From the NCBI GenBank assembly GCA_014138725.1, contig JACJID010000004.1, positions 1,054,001-1,118,000 on the forward strand: a stretch of DNA of 64,000 nt. The letters are read 5' to 3'. Made by a program: the position numbers and the translations under genes. The notes beneath the pieces were generated by a model that saw nothing but the letters and a program-made list of their open reading frames with translations, was not told the DNA's origin and did not search any database. Source of the stretch: Kutzneria viridogrisea (GTDB taxonomy: Bacteria; Actinomycetota; Actinomycetes; Mycobacteriales; Pseudonocardiaceae). Below are positions 25,654 to 34,763 of this stretch, one piece after another (position 1 is the stretch's first letter; every line of letters starts with the position of its first letter).

Positions 25654-27282
25654 ATGAGGCCGGGAGAGCACAGGGGCACGCACCATCGGGATGGTACGGG
25701 GAGTCGAGGACAGGTGGTCCGCGTCAGCGCGACCGACGCCGGTTCCTCGGGCTGCCCTCAGGCGCTGGCGATCAAGGTGCGCCCAGCGTGGCGGGCCCGC
25801 GCCTATGGTGCTTCCGCGCTGTGCCACTTCACCTTGGGCCCCCTCATGGCCGCTCTCGACCGGGTCGAGTTCGCCGGACACGACGATGAGGCCGTCGTCG
25901 AGGAACTCCTGCAAACGCGAGGAGTATTCAGCTCCCGTGCGGCTCCTGCTCACCCTGGCCTGATTTCCTGGTCGGTCGAGGCTTTCCGCAACTACCGTGC
26001 CGCTTGGCGGACCCACCAGGCGACTGCTACCACTCGGTGCCCACGTCCCGTACGATCCGAGTGGGTGGTTGTGCATCACCGAGATCCCCCGGACCACCGT
26101 GATGTGCGCCGCTACGAACAGACCTGCTGGGGTCGCCGGTACCAGTCCGAGGACGGTTCCGTCCGGGAGATGTGGCTACTGGGTCTCACCACTCCGAAGG
26201 AGCGGCCCTCGGTCGTCTACGCGGCGGCGGCCAATGTCGCCGCGTTCGGCGGGCCGGCGTTACCGGAACGCGTGCGTGTGGTCGTGTTCGGGGCGATGTC
26301 GCCGGTCGCCGAGCAGTTCCCCGAATGGACCGTTGAGCAGGTTCGCCAGCGTGCTCAGAACGAGGTCGCGCCGAGACTCATCGCGGTCGTCGACGGCACT
26401 GAACGGCGAGCGGGTGGGGACTGTGCGCAGTGCATGCTGACGTCTGGGTGTGTCGCACTGCCCTCGGTCGACCTGTTGCCGGACGTCCCCGCCGTCCCCG
26501 GCCCAAAGCGAGCGCTCTCCGTCACTGACCTGCGACACTACCGGTCCTGCCCGGCGCGATACCACCTGCTGATGCAGCTGCACATCCGCGACGTCGAGAC
26601 CGTCGAGAGCCAGCCGATCGTCGTGGGCAGGGCCGTCGACACCGCCTTGCGGGATCGTCACACAGGTGCTTCCCAACACCGTCGGTGCGGGCCCGACCAG
26701 CCGTTGGACGGTGCCGTCACCGCGCTCTCCGAGGAGAGCCGCAGCACAGCGAGCCGGATGCTGGCCCAGCACTCCGCGCTATGCCCACTCCCCGACGTCG
26801 AGGAGCACGACGGCGAGCCGCGGAACCTCGTCGTCGTCCACGACGAGAGGCTGGGCGTGGTGTTCATCGCCGCTCCTGATCTCCTCTACCCGCGGTCGGG
26901 CGGTTGGGTGTGGCGGGAGACCAAGACCTCGATGCACAGGCTGCCCCGCGACCGCCCCCTGCTGCAGCAGGTTCCCCAGTTGGCTCTGGCGGTCCTGATG
27001 CTGGCTTCCGGGGCACTGGGGCGCGACGCCGCACGGTCCCGGGTCGAGCTCGAGCAACTGCGCCCGAACGGATGTGCCTTGGAGGAGTTGGACCCCGGAA
27101 ACCCAGTCGTCGTGGCGGAAGCCCGCGAGGTCATTGGCGGGATGGTGAGCCCGCTGCTGGCCGACACCGCCTACGAGCCGACACCCGGACGGGATTGCGC
27201 GGGCTGCGAGGTCCGCCGTTGGTGCGCGCCGGGTTCACAGTACGTGGCCGGGCAGGCAGGAGGCCCGCCTCGTGACCAGTGA
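25654..27282 (+). CDS. RecB/Cas4-like PD-(D/E)XK nuclease with Fe-S cysteines
   Basis: A 542-residue protein. The C-terminal half has the AddB/RecB/Cas4 nuclease layout: SVTDLRHYRSCPARYHLL (first Fe-S cysteine at about 299), VGRAVDTAL, the catalytic Asp in APDLLYP (about 409) and E-T-K in VWRETKTS (about 423-425), a Gln in QVPQLALAVLML, and the closing C-x2-C-x5-C in CAGCEVRRWC (about 515-524). That is the pattern of a 4Fe-4S nuclease that cuts single-stranded or processed DNA ends. The N-terminal half carries another C-x2-C-x5-C, CAQCMLTSGC (about 256-265), suggesting a degenerate duplicate. The start is ATG 25654 or GTG 25714. It is the first gene of the pPIWI_RE operon and its stop overlaps the next start by 11 bases. 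Confidence 0.75.
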   Translation: MRPGEHRGTHHRDGTGSRGQVVRVSATDAGSSGCPQALAIKVRPAWRARAYGASALCHFTLGPLMAALDRVEFAGHDDEAVVEELLQTRGVFSSRAAPAHPGLISWSVEAFRNYRAAWRTHQATATTRCPRPVRSEWVVVHHRDPPDHRDVRRYEQTCWGRRYQSEDGSVREMWLLGLTTPKERPSVVYAAAANVAAFGGPALPERVRVVVFGAMSPVAEQFPEWTVEQVRQRAQNEVAPRLIAVVDGTERRAGGDCAQCMLTSGCVALPSVDLLPDVPAVPGPKRALSVTDLRHYRSCPARYHLLMQLHIRDVETVESQPIVVGRAVDTALRDRHTGASQHRRCGPDQPLDGAVTALSEESRSTASRMLAQHSALCPLPDVEEHDGEPRNLVVVHDERLGVVFIAAPDLLYPRSGGWVWRETKTSMHRLPRDRPLLQQVPQLALAVLMLASGALGRDAARSRVELEQLRPNGCALEELDPGNPVVVAEAREVIGGMVSPLLADTAYEPTPGRDCAGCEVRRWCAPGSQYVAGQAGGPPRDQ

Positions 27283-28375
27283 CAACCAGGATGAGCACCT
27301 GCTCGGCGCGGTGGCGAGCGCTTTGGTGACGATCGACGAGCTCCGCGACCTGACCGTGTTCCAGATGCCCTATCCGGCGACGGTCCAGCGTGCTCTGGAT
27401 CGGATCGTGCTGCACTGCCTGCGCCGATACGCCCGCCCGCCCAAGTCCGTACCGGGGTTGGTCCGCTGGGGCTACGAGCGACACCTGGGAGGTTGGCCGT
27501 TGACGCTGCCCGACGGCGTCTACCCCGCAGACGGGTTCCTCGTCGACGCGGAGTCAGGTGCGCCGACCGCGCTCTGCCATGAGATCGCGCTCTGCGCGGA
27601 GACCGACAACCCACTACAGGAGGCATCGCGCCGGATGGCGACGATGACCGATCTCGCCAGCGAATACAGCCAGGCTCCGGCGTACGGCACGTTGCGAGGC
27701 GTGCTGGCGACGCACCCGGTGCTCACCAACGATCTGCTCAACAACGTGCGTTTTGCCAACAGGCTGGGTGCGCTGGACGAGCACCTGGGCGACTTCTACC
27801 ACCCGATCGGGCTTGAGTACGAGATTGACGGCGCGGTCTTCCCCTGTGCGAACTGCAGCACCCCGCTGCGTCTGACAGCCGCAGGCTCGTGGTGGTGCGA
27901 GCGGGAGGAGTGCGGGACGGGAGGCGCGGTGTCCCCCGGTGCTCCACTGGACTGGGATGCCAAGGTCTTGATGCAGATGGGCAGAAAACACCGGCAGTTT
28001 GTCTCCGGCCCGGGCAGAACGGTTCTGCGCATAGCGAACAGCCTGAAGCTACCCGGGGTGACGGTCAGGCGTTGGCCGGTGCACGGACCCGGCGACCTGC
28101 GGGTGGAGCTGCCCGGTGTACACGCGTGGACCGCGCTCATCGTCGATTGGCACAGCCCGGTACTGCTCGGCAGGGCAATCGCGGTCGCGATGTCCCGATA
28201 CGGCGCGGACACCGCGATCTGGGTCGTCGCCCAGTACAGGGTCGACGCCGACCCCGACTACCTACGGGTAGTCCGCGAGCACGCCACCGTGGCGACCGGA
28301 ACCCCGCAGGTGTGCTCAGAGGAGGAGTTCACTGACATGGTCCGCCGCCACAGCAAGGAGAGCGGGCATGCGTAG
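27272..28375 (+). CDS. pPIWI_RE-associated REase protein with zinc ribbon
   Basis: A 367-residue protein from GTG 27272 (AGGAGG 8 bases upstream). Residues about 188-215 hold a zinc ribbon, C-x2-C in FPCANCSTP and C-x4-C in WWCEREECG. Residues about 250-330 (KLPGVTVRRWPVHGPGDLRV, then HAWTALIVDWHSP) fit the restriction-endonuclease-like domain described for the pPIWI_RE three-gene island; I cannot assign the full D-(D/E)xK set with certainty. The N-terminal 180 residues are probably one of the island-specific domains. Function by context: a nuclease that acts with the DinG-like helicase and PIWI protein encoded next. It overlaps both neighbours (11 and 8 bases). Confidence 0.7.
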   Translation: MTSDNQDEHLLGAVASALVTIDELRDLTVFQMPYPATVQRALDRIVLHCLRRYARPPKSVPGLVRWGYERHLGGWPLTLPDGVYPADGFLVDAESGAPTALCHEIALCAETDNPLQEASRRMATMTDLASEYSQAPAYGTLRGVLATHPVLTNDLLNNVRFANRLGALDEHLGDFYHPIGLEYEIDGAVFPCANCSTPLRLTAAGSWWCEREECGTGGAVSPGAPLDWDAKVLMQMGRKHRQFVSGPGRTVLRIANSLKLPGVTVRRWPVHGPGDLRVELPGVHAWTALIVDWHSPVLLGRAIAVAMSRYGADTAIWVVAQYRVDADPDYLRVVREHATVATGTPQVCSEEEFTDMVRRHSKESGHA

Positions 28376-31300
28376 CAAGAAGTGGTACTCCGAGATCGCC
28401 GATGAGCTCAGGCAAACTAGGCTGAGCTTGCCGCTGGAGGTGCTGTGCCCGGTCGAGTTGGGCCTCACCCTCTTGCACCGGATCGACAAGGGCCAGCCGC
28501 CGACGTCGGTGTGGGCACTGCTGGGCGGTTACCCGTTCGCCCAGGTCGCAGGCCTGGCGGATAAGCCGGAGCAGCACTGGATGATCACCTGCGTCCGGCA
28601 CCGCCTGTGGCCCCTGCGCAGGCGGGGTGCATGGATCCAGGCGCTTCGGGATTACCAAGAAGTGGACTCCAGTCTCCGCGCCTTCCGGTTCGCCAAGGAC
28701 CGCGACTCGTTCGAGTGGACGGGGACGACCGCGTTGACCAAGCGGTTCGAGGTCTACGACCGGGCACTGGAAACGCTGCCCGACCTAGTCGATCGGCATC
28801 TCGCACCGGCGGGAGCAGGCCGCTACCACTATTTCGACCGCGACGAGCGCGTGGAGGTCGAGATCCCGGACGACATCGCGGACCAGCCGGGAACGTCCCC
28901 GCAGCACGACTTGACGGCCCGTACTGCGACGAACGGCGCACCCCTGGCCATATCCTGGGCCGAACTGGAGGAGACCGCCGCGTGGATGGATGGGTGCGCC
29001 GAGCAAGACGGGCGGGCCAACTGGCACACCAGTATCCAGTCCACCCGGCTGCTTGTCCGCGACTCGCACGGACACGATTTCATCGAAGACACCAAAGACA
29101 AAGTGCTGCGGCTCGACGGGCTCCTGCACGCGGTCGGCATGGTCGGGGTGGGGAAGAGCACGCTGATGAAGGTGCTCGCGGTCTGGGCGGTCCGCCGGAA
29201 CGAGCCGCTGCGGATCACGCTGGTGGTGAGTGATGTCGCCGATCAGCTGCGCACTGTGGAGGAGCTGCGCGGTTTCCTCGGCGAGCGAGCGGTCGTGCCG
29301 ATAATCGGGTACTCGACACGCGAGCAGCACGTCGAGGGTCTGCACCGCAGGTTGGCGGCGAAAGGCCATCTGCTGTTGGCCGGGCACCACGAAGACAACG
29401 GGTTCGGAAACCTGAGCACCGCCTGCCCGCTCGACGCCCTCCGCGTCACGGAAAGGCCGGTGCGGTCGGTCGACGCACCGTGCTCGCGGCTCTACGACGC
29501 GGACGGCCATACCGACGACCGGCGGCGTCCGCGCCCGTCGGGCTGTCCGCTGTGGCACAGGTGCCCGAAGCACAGCGCTGCTCGCGATCAGGTCGGCGCA
29601 GGCGTGTGGATCGCCACGATGGCGTCGCTGGTCATGAGCCCGGTCCCCTCCGAGCTGAGCGGGGTGCGCCTGCGCCAACTCGAACTGGCATGCCTGCGCA
29701 GCGACATCATCGTCGTCGACGAAGCGGACCGGGTGATGATGAACCTGGACATGGTGTTCGCGCCTACCGCCACGCTCGTGTCCCGCGGTCCTCATTCGTG
29801 GCTAGACACCCTGCACACGCACAACATCCGCGAGCTCTCTCAAGCAGGCCGCCTGCAGCTGTCCAACCGCAAGGTGCGGGACTGGGAGGTGGCGCTGTCC
29901 GTGGTCACCAGCGCCACGAACCTGCTCTACTCGATGCTGATCGCGGACAAGGACCTGCGGGAGTGGGTGGGGATCGAGTACTTCAACTCCTGGACACTGC
30001 AGGGGAAGATCCTGCCCGAGCTGTTTCCGGCAGACGACTCAGCGGACGACGGCGAGTCCGCCACCGAGCCGGAGAACCCAGCAGCCCCGGCGGACGACCC
30101 CAGGTCACCGCGCAGCCAGGTTGAAGTGGCGTTCGACCAGTTCCGCGACGACCCGCTGGGCGATGACGGCCCCTACGGCACCGTGGCCGACCGCTTGGCC
30201 GCAGCGACGCAGGACCTGCTGCACACGCTGAACCCGCAGGCCGCCGCAAGACGGTTGGGCGTGGTGCTCAACGAGCTGCGGGCGATCGGCACGGACACCG
30301 AGCCCAGCCCAGCAGCAGAGGACGACTCCCTCGTGCGCAAGCTGGAGTTCACGTTGCTGCTGTCGGCCCTGCACCACCGGCTGGACCGGCTGACCTACCT
30401 GTGGCCGCAGGTCGAGGACGCGATGCGACTGGACTCCACGGACAACGAGCTGGTCCGCAGACCGCCGATGGACTACATGCCGCTCGTGCCGGAGTCCCCC
30501 ATGGGCAACGTCCTGGGCTTTCAGTACGTCGTCGACGAGCAGGACGCCACAGGTGACGGGATGACTGGAACGCTGCGCTTCTTCCGGTGCACCGGGGTCG
30601 GCCGGGAACTGCTGTTCTCGCTTCCCGCACTGGGTGCCGACACCGCTGCGGGCCGCGGGGGCCCGCACGTGCTGCTGCTGTCGGGTACCAGTTGGGCCGG
30701 GACATCCACCCGAGCGCACGTCGTCATCCCGGTTGGCGCAGTCCTCCGGCCGTCACCCGAGGCCGAGCAGCGGTTGCGAGACACCGTTTTCACTACGCGG
30801 TTCTTCTACGACGACGACGGGGAGCCCATCAGCCTCTCCGGGCAGTCCCGCAAGGTCCGGCCGTCGGTTCTGCGGGCCCTGGTGGACAAGCTCGGCAAGG
30901 CAGGGCCGAGCGGGATGTCGCCGCTACAGGAGGAGATCCAGGCGGTCGAAGACCCCAACAGGCACCGCGCCCTGCTTCTCGTCGGCAACTACCAGGACGC
31001 CCAAGCCGCAGCGGACCAGTTGAACGCCATGCCCGAATGGCACGGCCACGTCAAGGCGCTCGTGGCGGACAACGCCGACCTCACCGAAGCAGTCAGCGGC
31101 GGCGCGGATGACCTCGGTCGGGCCGGGGTGATACGCCGCGGGGACGTGGGGCTCTTCGCCACCGACTCCATGGCCCGGGTACTCGTCGCGCCAATGCTCG
31201 CCATCGAACGAGGGCACAACATCCTCAACCACGAGACCAACGAGGCGGCGCTCGGCGTGGCGCTGTTGCTCACCAGGCCGCATCCCGTGCCCACCGACGT

Positions 31301-31877
31301 CGGCCTCTCCGTGCTCGCTGTCAACGACTGGGAGAGCCGCTTCACCCGCGGCCTATACCAGCCGGCGGATTCCGAGCCTGCGTCGCTGACCGAACTAGTG
31401 ACCGCGCACGACTCACTCGACGCCGCCGCCCAGGAGTTTCGGGCCATGGCGCGCAGCAGGTGGGGGCGGCTGCTGACCCGCCGGTACGCGTACTCCGCGC
31501 TGAGCCGGGAAGAGATGCGGTCCTTCGCTTGGGACCAGTTGGTCGTCCTCTGGCAGGTGATCGGCAGACTCGTCCGCGGCGGGGTCGCCGCCCGGGTCGT
31601 GTTCGTCGACGCGCAGTTCGCCCGCAGGCGCGCTGCGGCGGAGGCACCCGTGGCCCGGCGGTCAGCCGTGCGGCGCGACCACGTCCGGACCAGCCTGCTT
31701 TACGGCATTCGGGAGGCCCTGCGCCCGTACTTCGCCCCGAGGCCGGACGACGACGGGGTCGACCTGGCGGACGCGCACCTTGCGGATCTGCTTTACAAGC
31801 CCGTCTACCTGGCCTTGTGCGAGATGCTCGACCAAGTCGACCTGAATAGCGCTGTCACCGACTCCGGGGAGGGGTGA
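28368..31877 (+). CDS. DinG/XPD-like Fe-S helicase of the pPIWI_RE island
   Basis: A 1169-residue protein. Walker A is GVGKSTLMKV (about 260). The Fe-S cluster region follows, with cysteines at about 352 (TACPLD), 371 (APCSRL), 393 and 398 (GCPLWHRC), as in XPD/DinG helicases. Walker B is IIVVDEADRVMM (DEAD, about 450) and motif VI is LWQVIGRLVRGG (about 1062). The first 240 residues look like an island-specific N-terminal domain. DinG-type enzymes unwind 5'-tailed DNA and R-loops, which fits a guide-dependent system acting on RNA/DNA hybrids. The start ATG overlaps the upstream stop by 8 bases and has AAGGAG upstream; the next gene begins 3 bases after the stop. Confidence 0.82.
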   Translation: MRSKKWYSEIADELRQTRLSLPLEVLCPVELGLTLLHRIDKGQPPTSVWALLGGYPFAQVAGLADKPEQHWMITCVRHRLWPLRRRGAWIQALRDYQEVDSSLRAFRFAKDRDSFEWTGTTALTKRFEVYDRALETLPDLVDRHLAPAGAGRYHYFDRDERVEVEIPDDIADQPGTSPQHDLTARTATNGAPLAISWAELEETAAWMDGCAEQDGRANWHTSIQSTRLLVRDSHGHDFIEDTKDKVLRLDGLLHAVGMVGVGKSTLMKVLAVWAVRRNEPLRITLVVSDVADQLRTVEELRGFLGERAVVPIIGYSTREQHVEGLHRRLAAKGHLLLAGHHEDNGFGNLSTACPLDALRVTERPVRSVDAPCSRLYDADGHTDDRRRPRPSGCPLWHRCPKHSAARDQVGAGVWIATMASLVMSPVPSELSGVRLRQLELACLRSDIIVVDEADRVMMNLDMVFAPTATLVSRGPHSWLDTLHTHNIRELSQAGRLQLSNRKVRDWEVALSVVTSATNLLYSMLIADKDLREWVGIEYFNSWTLQGKILPELFPADDSADDGESATEPENPAAPADDPRSPRSQVEVAFDQFRDDPLGDDGPYGTVADRLAAATQDLLHTLNPQAAARRLGVVLNELRAIGTDTEPSPAAEDDSLVRKLEFTLLLSALHHRLDRLTYLWPQVEDAMRLDSTDNELVRRPPMDYMPLVPESPMGNVLGFQYVVDEQDATGDGMTGTLRFFRCTGVGRELLFSLPALGADTAAGRGGPHVLLLSGTSWAGTSTRAHVVIPVGAVLRPSPEAEQRLRDTVFTTRFFYDDDGEPISLSGQSRKVRPSVLRALVDKLGKAGPSGMSPLQEEIQAVEDPNRHRALLLVGNYQDAQAAADQLNAMPEWHGHVKALVADNADLTEAVSGGADDLGRAGVIRRGDVGLFATDSMARVLVAPMLAIERGHNILNHETNEAALGVALLLTRPHPVPTDVGLSVLAVNDWESRFTRGLYQPADSEPASLTELVTAHDSLDAAAQEFRAMARSRWGRLLTRRYAYSALSREEMRSFAWDQLVVLWQVIGRLVRGGVAARVVFVDAQFARRRAAAEAPVARRSAVRRDHVRTSLLYGIREALRPYFAPRPDDDGVDLADAHLADLLYKPVYLALCEMLDQVDLNSAVTDSGEG

Positions 31878-31880
31878 CCC

Positions 31881-34757
31881 ATGGCCCAGCGCTACACGGC
31901 GATCCGCCGGGCGGCATACGAGCCCACCGGGGACCAAGACGGACTCACCGTCGGCTTTCACACGTTGGAGTTCCCCGAACAGGTCGCCGCACGGGTGCTC
32001 GACCTCTACAACCTGACCCGGGAGGGCCGTGCCCGTGCGCTGGTACCGCCGACCCGCCGCTTGGATTCCCTACTCCAGGCACTGGATATGCGCCTCGGGG
32101 TACTGCCGCGCTCGGTCGCGGCCGACGCGGGACCACGGACGTGGCTGTATTGCCCGGTGGACGCGCCCGACGAGCCGCTGCCGGTCCCGGTCCTGTTGCG
32201 GGTCCTGGATTACTGGATCGAGGAGCTGCAGCCCGGACCGAAGCACGCGGAAGCGGTCGCCGAGGTGTGCGAAGCGCTACGCGACCACGCACCTGTCTGG
32301 CAGCGAAAGGAGGTCCCGCTGCTGCGGTGCGAGCTCAGCGGCGGCGGGACCGCACAGCCAGCGGGCGTGCAGTACCTGCTCGCAACGCAGCACTTCGCCC
32401 AGCGTATCCAGGACCTAGAGCCCTACAACTCCGGCGAGCACTTGCTGCGGTTCCGCTCCGTGGCACGCCAAGCCCGTCAGCAGGGTGCGGAGCTGATGTC
32501 CCAGCCTCTCCCCTATGACGACGAGCACAAGCGGCGATGGTGGTTCTCGGTGGTCGCCACCGTCACCCTGCACACGGTGCCGTTCCACCCGCGTCCCCGG
32601 GTGCACCTGCGTTTCGGCGTGCGTCGGTGGGCGACACATCCCGAGCCGAAAACCGGGCTGCTGCGCCTGGGTTTCCGCCGGGGCAGCGCTGTGTACCTGC
32701 GCCCGCTGGCACCATGGCTTCCCGACGTCCCGGTCAGCGACCGGTACAGCGTGGCGCATGTGGTCAAACGCGGAGACGGGCATGTGTGGCGGACCGGGGA
32801 CCCCGCGCTGCTGATGGCGCGGCTCGCACTTCGCACCCGGCCCTTCCCGGAACCTGCGAGCCTGCTCAGCGAACCGCGACGGTGGTTCGAGGGCGAGCGG
32901 GGGGTCGACGCGTTGGTCGTGCACAACACGCACATGGGTGAGCACGGTGTCGGCGCGGGCTTCATGTCCCACGAGCGGTCGCGCTTGGTTGAGTGGGCTG
33001 AGCAGGCACTAGTACCGGACCTGGTCCGCGTCGCCGACCTCACCCGGTCACCGCTACCCGCCAACAAGCCGGCCAATGCCCGCCAAAGCGGGTCCCGCGA
33101 GCGGACCGCGGCGGCCAAGGTCATACTCCAACGCACCCGACGCGCGTCGCTGGCCACACTCTACGCGGAGTGGTCCGGCACACCGGAGTTCACCCCCCGA
33201 CTGCTGTGGCGCTCCGAGCAGACCCGCGACGCGGCCGTAGCCGCCCTCGCCGCAGTACTCGGCCTCAACGGGGATGGCGGCGCGAGCCAGGTGAGCGCGC
33301 AGGCCCACGACCGCAGCGGCCGCGGCCACCCCGTTGTGCTGCGGTGGCAGACACCGGAGCTGGTGGTGACGCTGAGCTGCCTGCGCATGGACAACGGATT
33401 GGCGGACAGCCTGGGGGTGGTCCAGGAGCCTCCCAAAGGCCGGGCGGACCGGGCCGCCCAAGCGGTCCGCAAGCGCCGTGCGGACATGGGTGAGTTCCTG
33501 GCCAAAGACGGCGCGAACGCGGCGGTGCCATCGGTCGCGATCGTGGAGATCCCGGGCAAGACCGTGTTCAGCAGCATGAACGATCCCAAGTTCGCGCTGC
33601 GGCTCGGCGCGGCGGACAGCGGGGTCGTGACCCAGTTCATCGTCTCCCCTATGTCTTCCCGCGCGGTGAAGTCGTTGGCCGCCGCGGCCGAGTCCTCCTG
33701 GGTGGACGCGATCCGGCAGCTGGGTGCCGTGGTCGTTCCGCTCACCGACGTTCCGGCCGGTCTACCCGCCCGGACGCAGTACCTCGCTGTCTGGATGGCG
33801 ACGAAAGCTCGCGGCAGCACCGCGTACTCGGCCAAAGGGAAGTTTCCGGTCGCCGTGCTGGTGCGCCCCGGGGCCGACGGACCGGACGCGGTGCTGGGCT
33901 GGGACGCCGAGGCGGTCGCTGGGATGGGGGCATGGACGGCGTACCCGCGCTACCTGACCCGGCTCCCTGCCCTCGCTGCGGTCTCCGACCACGACCTGGC
34001 CGACGCGGACGACCACGACGCACCGTGGTTCGACTGGTCACGGAACCTGGATGAACAGCGGGCCGCGACGGAGGAGTTCCTGCACCGGGTGCTCTCCTCG
34101 GAACACGTGCGCGGAAGACCCACCGTTCTCCTTGTCGACGCGCAGAACATCAGGTTCCTGTGGACGTGGGTGCAGGACGGCCGGGTGGAGCGGGACCTCA
34201 TCCGCACCGGCCTCGCGCCCGCAGGCCGCCCGAACCCCTGGCTACGGCTGGTGAGACTGCGCACCGGGGACCAGCAGGAGACTCCGCAGTGGTGGGGTCT
34301 CGCCAGTTCCGAAGGGGTGAACGGTCTGCCCGCCAACCTGTGGGAGAGCGGTGGACAGGAGGACGACAGGGTCTTCTACAGCACCACCCCCAAAGCCTCC
34401 ACCGCCCAAAGTTCTGCGGTGGAGGCGCACAAGCTGAACCGCAGGAAGCTCCGCAAGGGCGAACGTGCGGGTCAATGGACTATCGATGTCGACCAACCCG
34501 CATGGAACCCCGACCTCGTGGAGATCGCGGTGCTCAGCTGCCACCTCGGCGACGGCGACGATCCACACGCCTTGGCAATGGCCGTCCACCAGCTGCGGCA
34601 GGCCCCGGACTACCGTGACGCGCTCCGCCGACCGCTGCCGCTGCACCTCGCCCAGAAGGCACAGGAGTACATCCTGCCGATGAGGAAAGCGGACGAGGAG
34701 GACGCACCCGACCCCGAGTCGCCGGACGATTCCACCGCCGGGTACTCCGGGAACTGA
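31881..34757 (+). CDS. Prokaryotic PIWI protein of the pPIWI_RE family
   Basis: A 958-residue Argonaute-like protein. The N-terminal about 400 residues correspond to the pPIWI_RE X module, about 420-560 to a MID-like domain and about 570-930 to the RNase H/PIWI domain. Family marks: VLLVDAQNIRFLW (about 748), the arginine region LRLVRLRTGD (about 792), DRVFYSTTPKAST, and the glutamate region LVEIAVLSCHLGDGDDP (about 881). The family takes its name from conserved R and E residues in the PIWI fold. The classical DEDX nuclease tetrad is not obvious, so it may bind rather than cut its target. Predicted to recognise RNA/DNA hybrids, with the linked helicase and nucleases restricting invading DNA. 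It is the last gene of the operon, 6 bases from the convergent regulator. Confidence 0.82.
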   Translation: MAQRYTAIRRAAYEPTGDQDGLTVGFHTLEFPEQVAARVLDLYNLTREGRARALVPPTRRLDSLLQALDMRLGVLPRSVAADAGPRTWLYCPVDAPDEPLPVPVLLRVLDYWIEELQPGPKHAEAVAEVCEALRDHAPVWQRKEVPLLRCELSGGGTAQPAGVQYLLATQHFAQRIQDLEPYNSGEHLLRFRSVARQARQQGAELMSQPLPYDDEHKRRWWFSVVATVTLHTVPFHPRPRVHLRFGVRRWATHPEPKTGLLRLGFRRGSAVYLRPLAPWLPDVPVSDRYSVAHVVKRGDGHVWRTGDPALLMARLALRTRPFPEPASLLSEPRRWFEGERGVDALVVHNTHMGEHGVGAGFMSHERSRLVEWAEQALVPDLVRVADLTRSPLPANKPANARQSGSRERTAAAKVILQRTRRASLATLYAEWSGTPEFTPRLLWRSEQTRDAAVAALAAVLGLNGDGGASQVSAQAHDRSGRGHPVVLRWQTPELVVTLSCLRMDNGLADSLGVVQEPPKGRADRAAQAVRKRRADMGEFLAKDGANAAVPSVAIVEIPGKTVFSSMNDPKFALRLGAADSGVVTQFIVSPMSSRAVKSLAAAAESSWVDAIRQLGAVVVPLTDVPAGLPARTQYLAVWMATKARGSTAYSAKGKFPVAVLVRPGADGPDAVLGWDAEAVAGMGAWTAYPRYLTRLPALAAVSDHDLADADDHDAPWFDWSRNLDEQRAATEEFLHRVLSSEHVRGRPTVLLVDAQNIRFLWTWVQDGRVERDLIRTGLAPAGRPNPWLRLVRLRTGDQQETPQWWGLASSEGVNGLPANLWESGGQEDDRVFYSTTPKASTAQSSAVEAHKLNRRKLRKGERAGQWTIDVDQPAWNPDLVEIAVLSCHLGDGDDPHALAMAVHQLRQAPDYRDALRRPLPLHLAQKAQEYILPMRKADEEDAPDPESPDDSTAGYSGN

Positions 34758-34763
34758 AGCACC

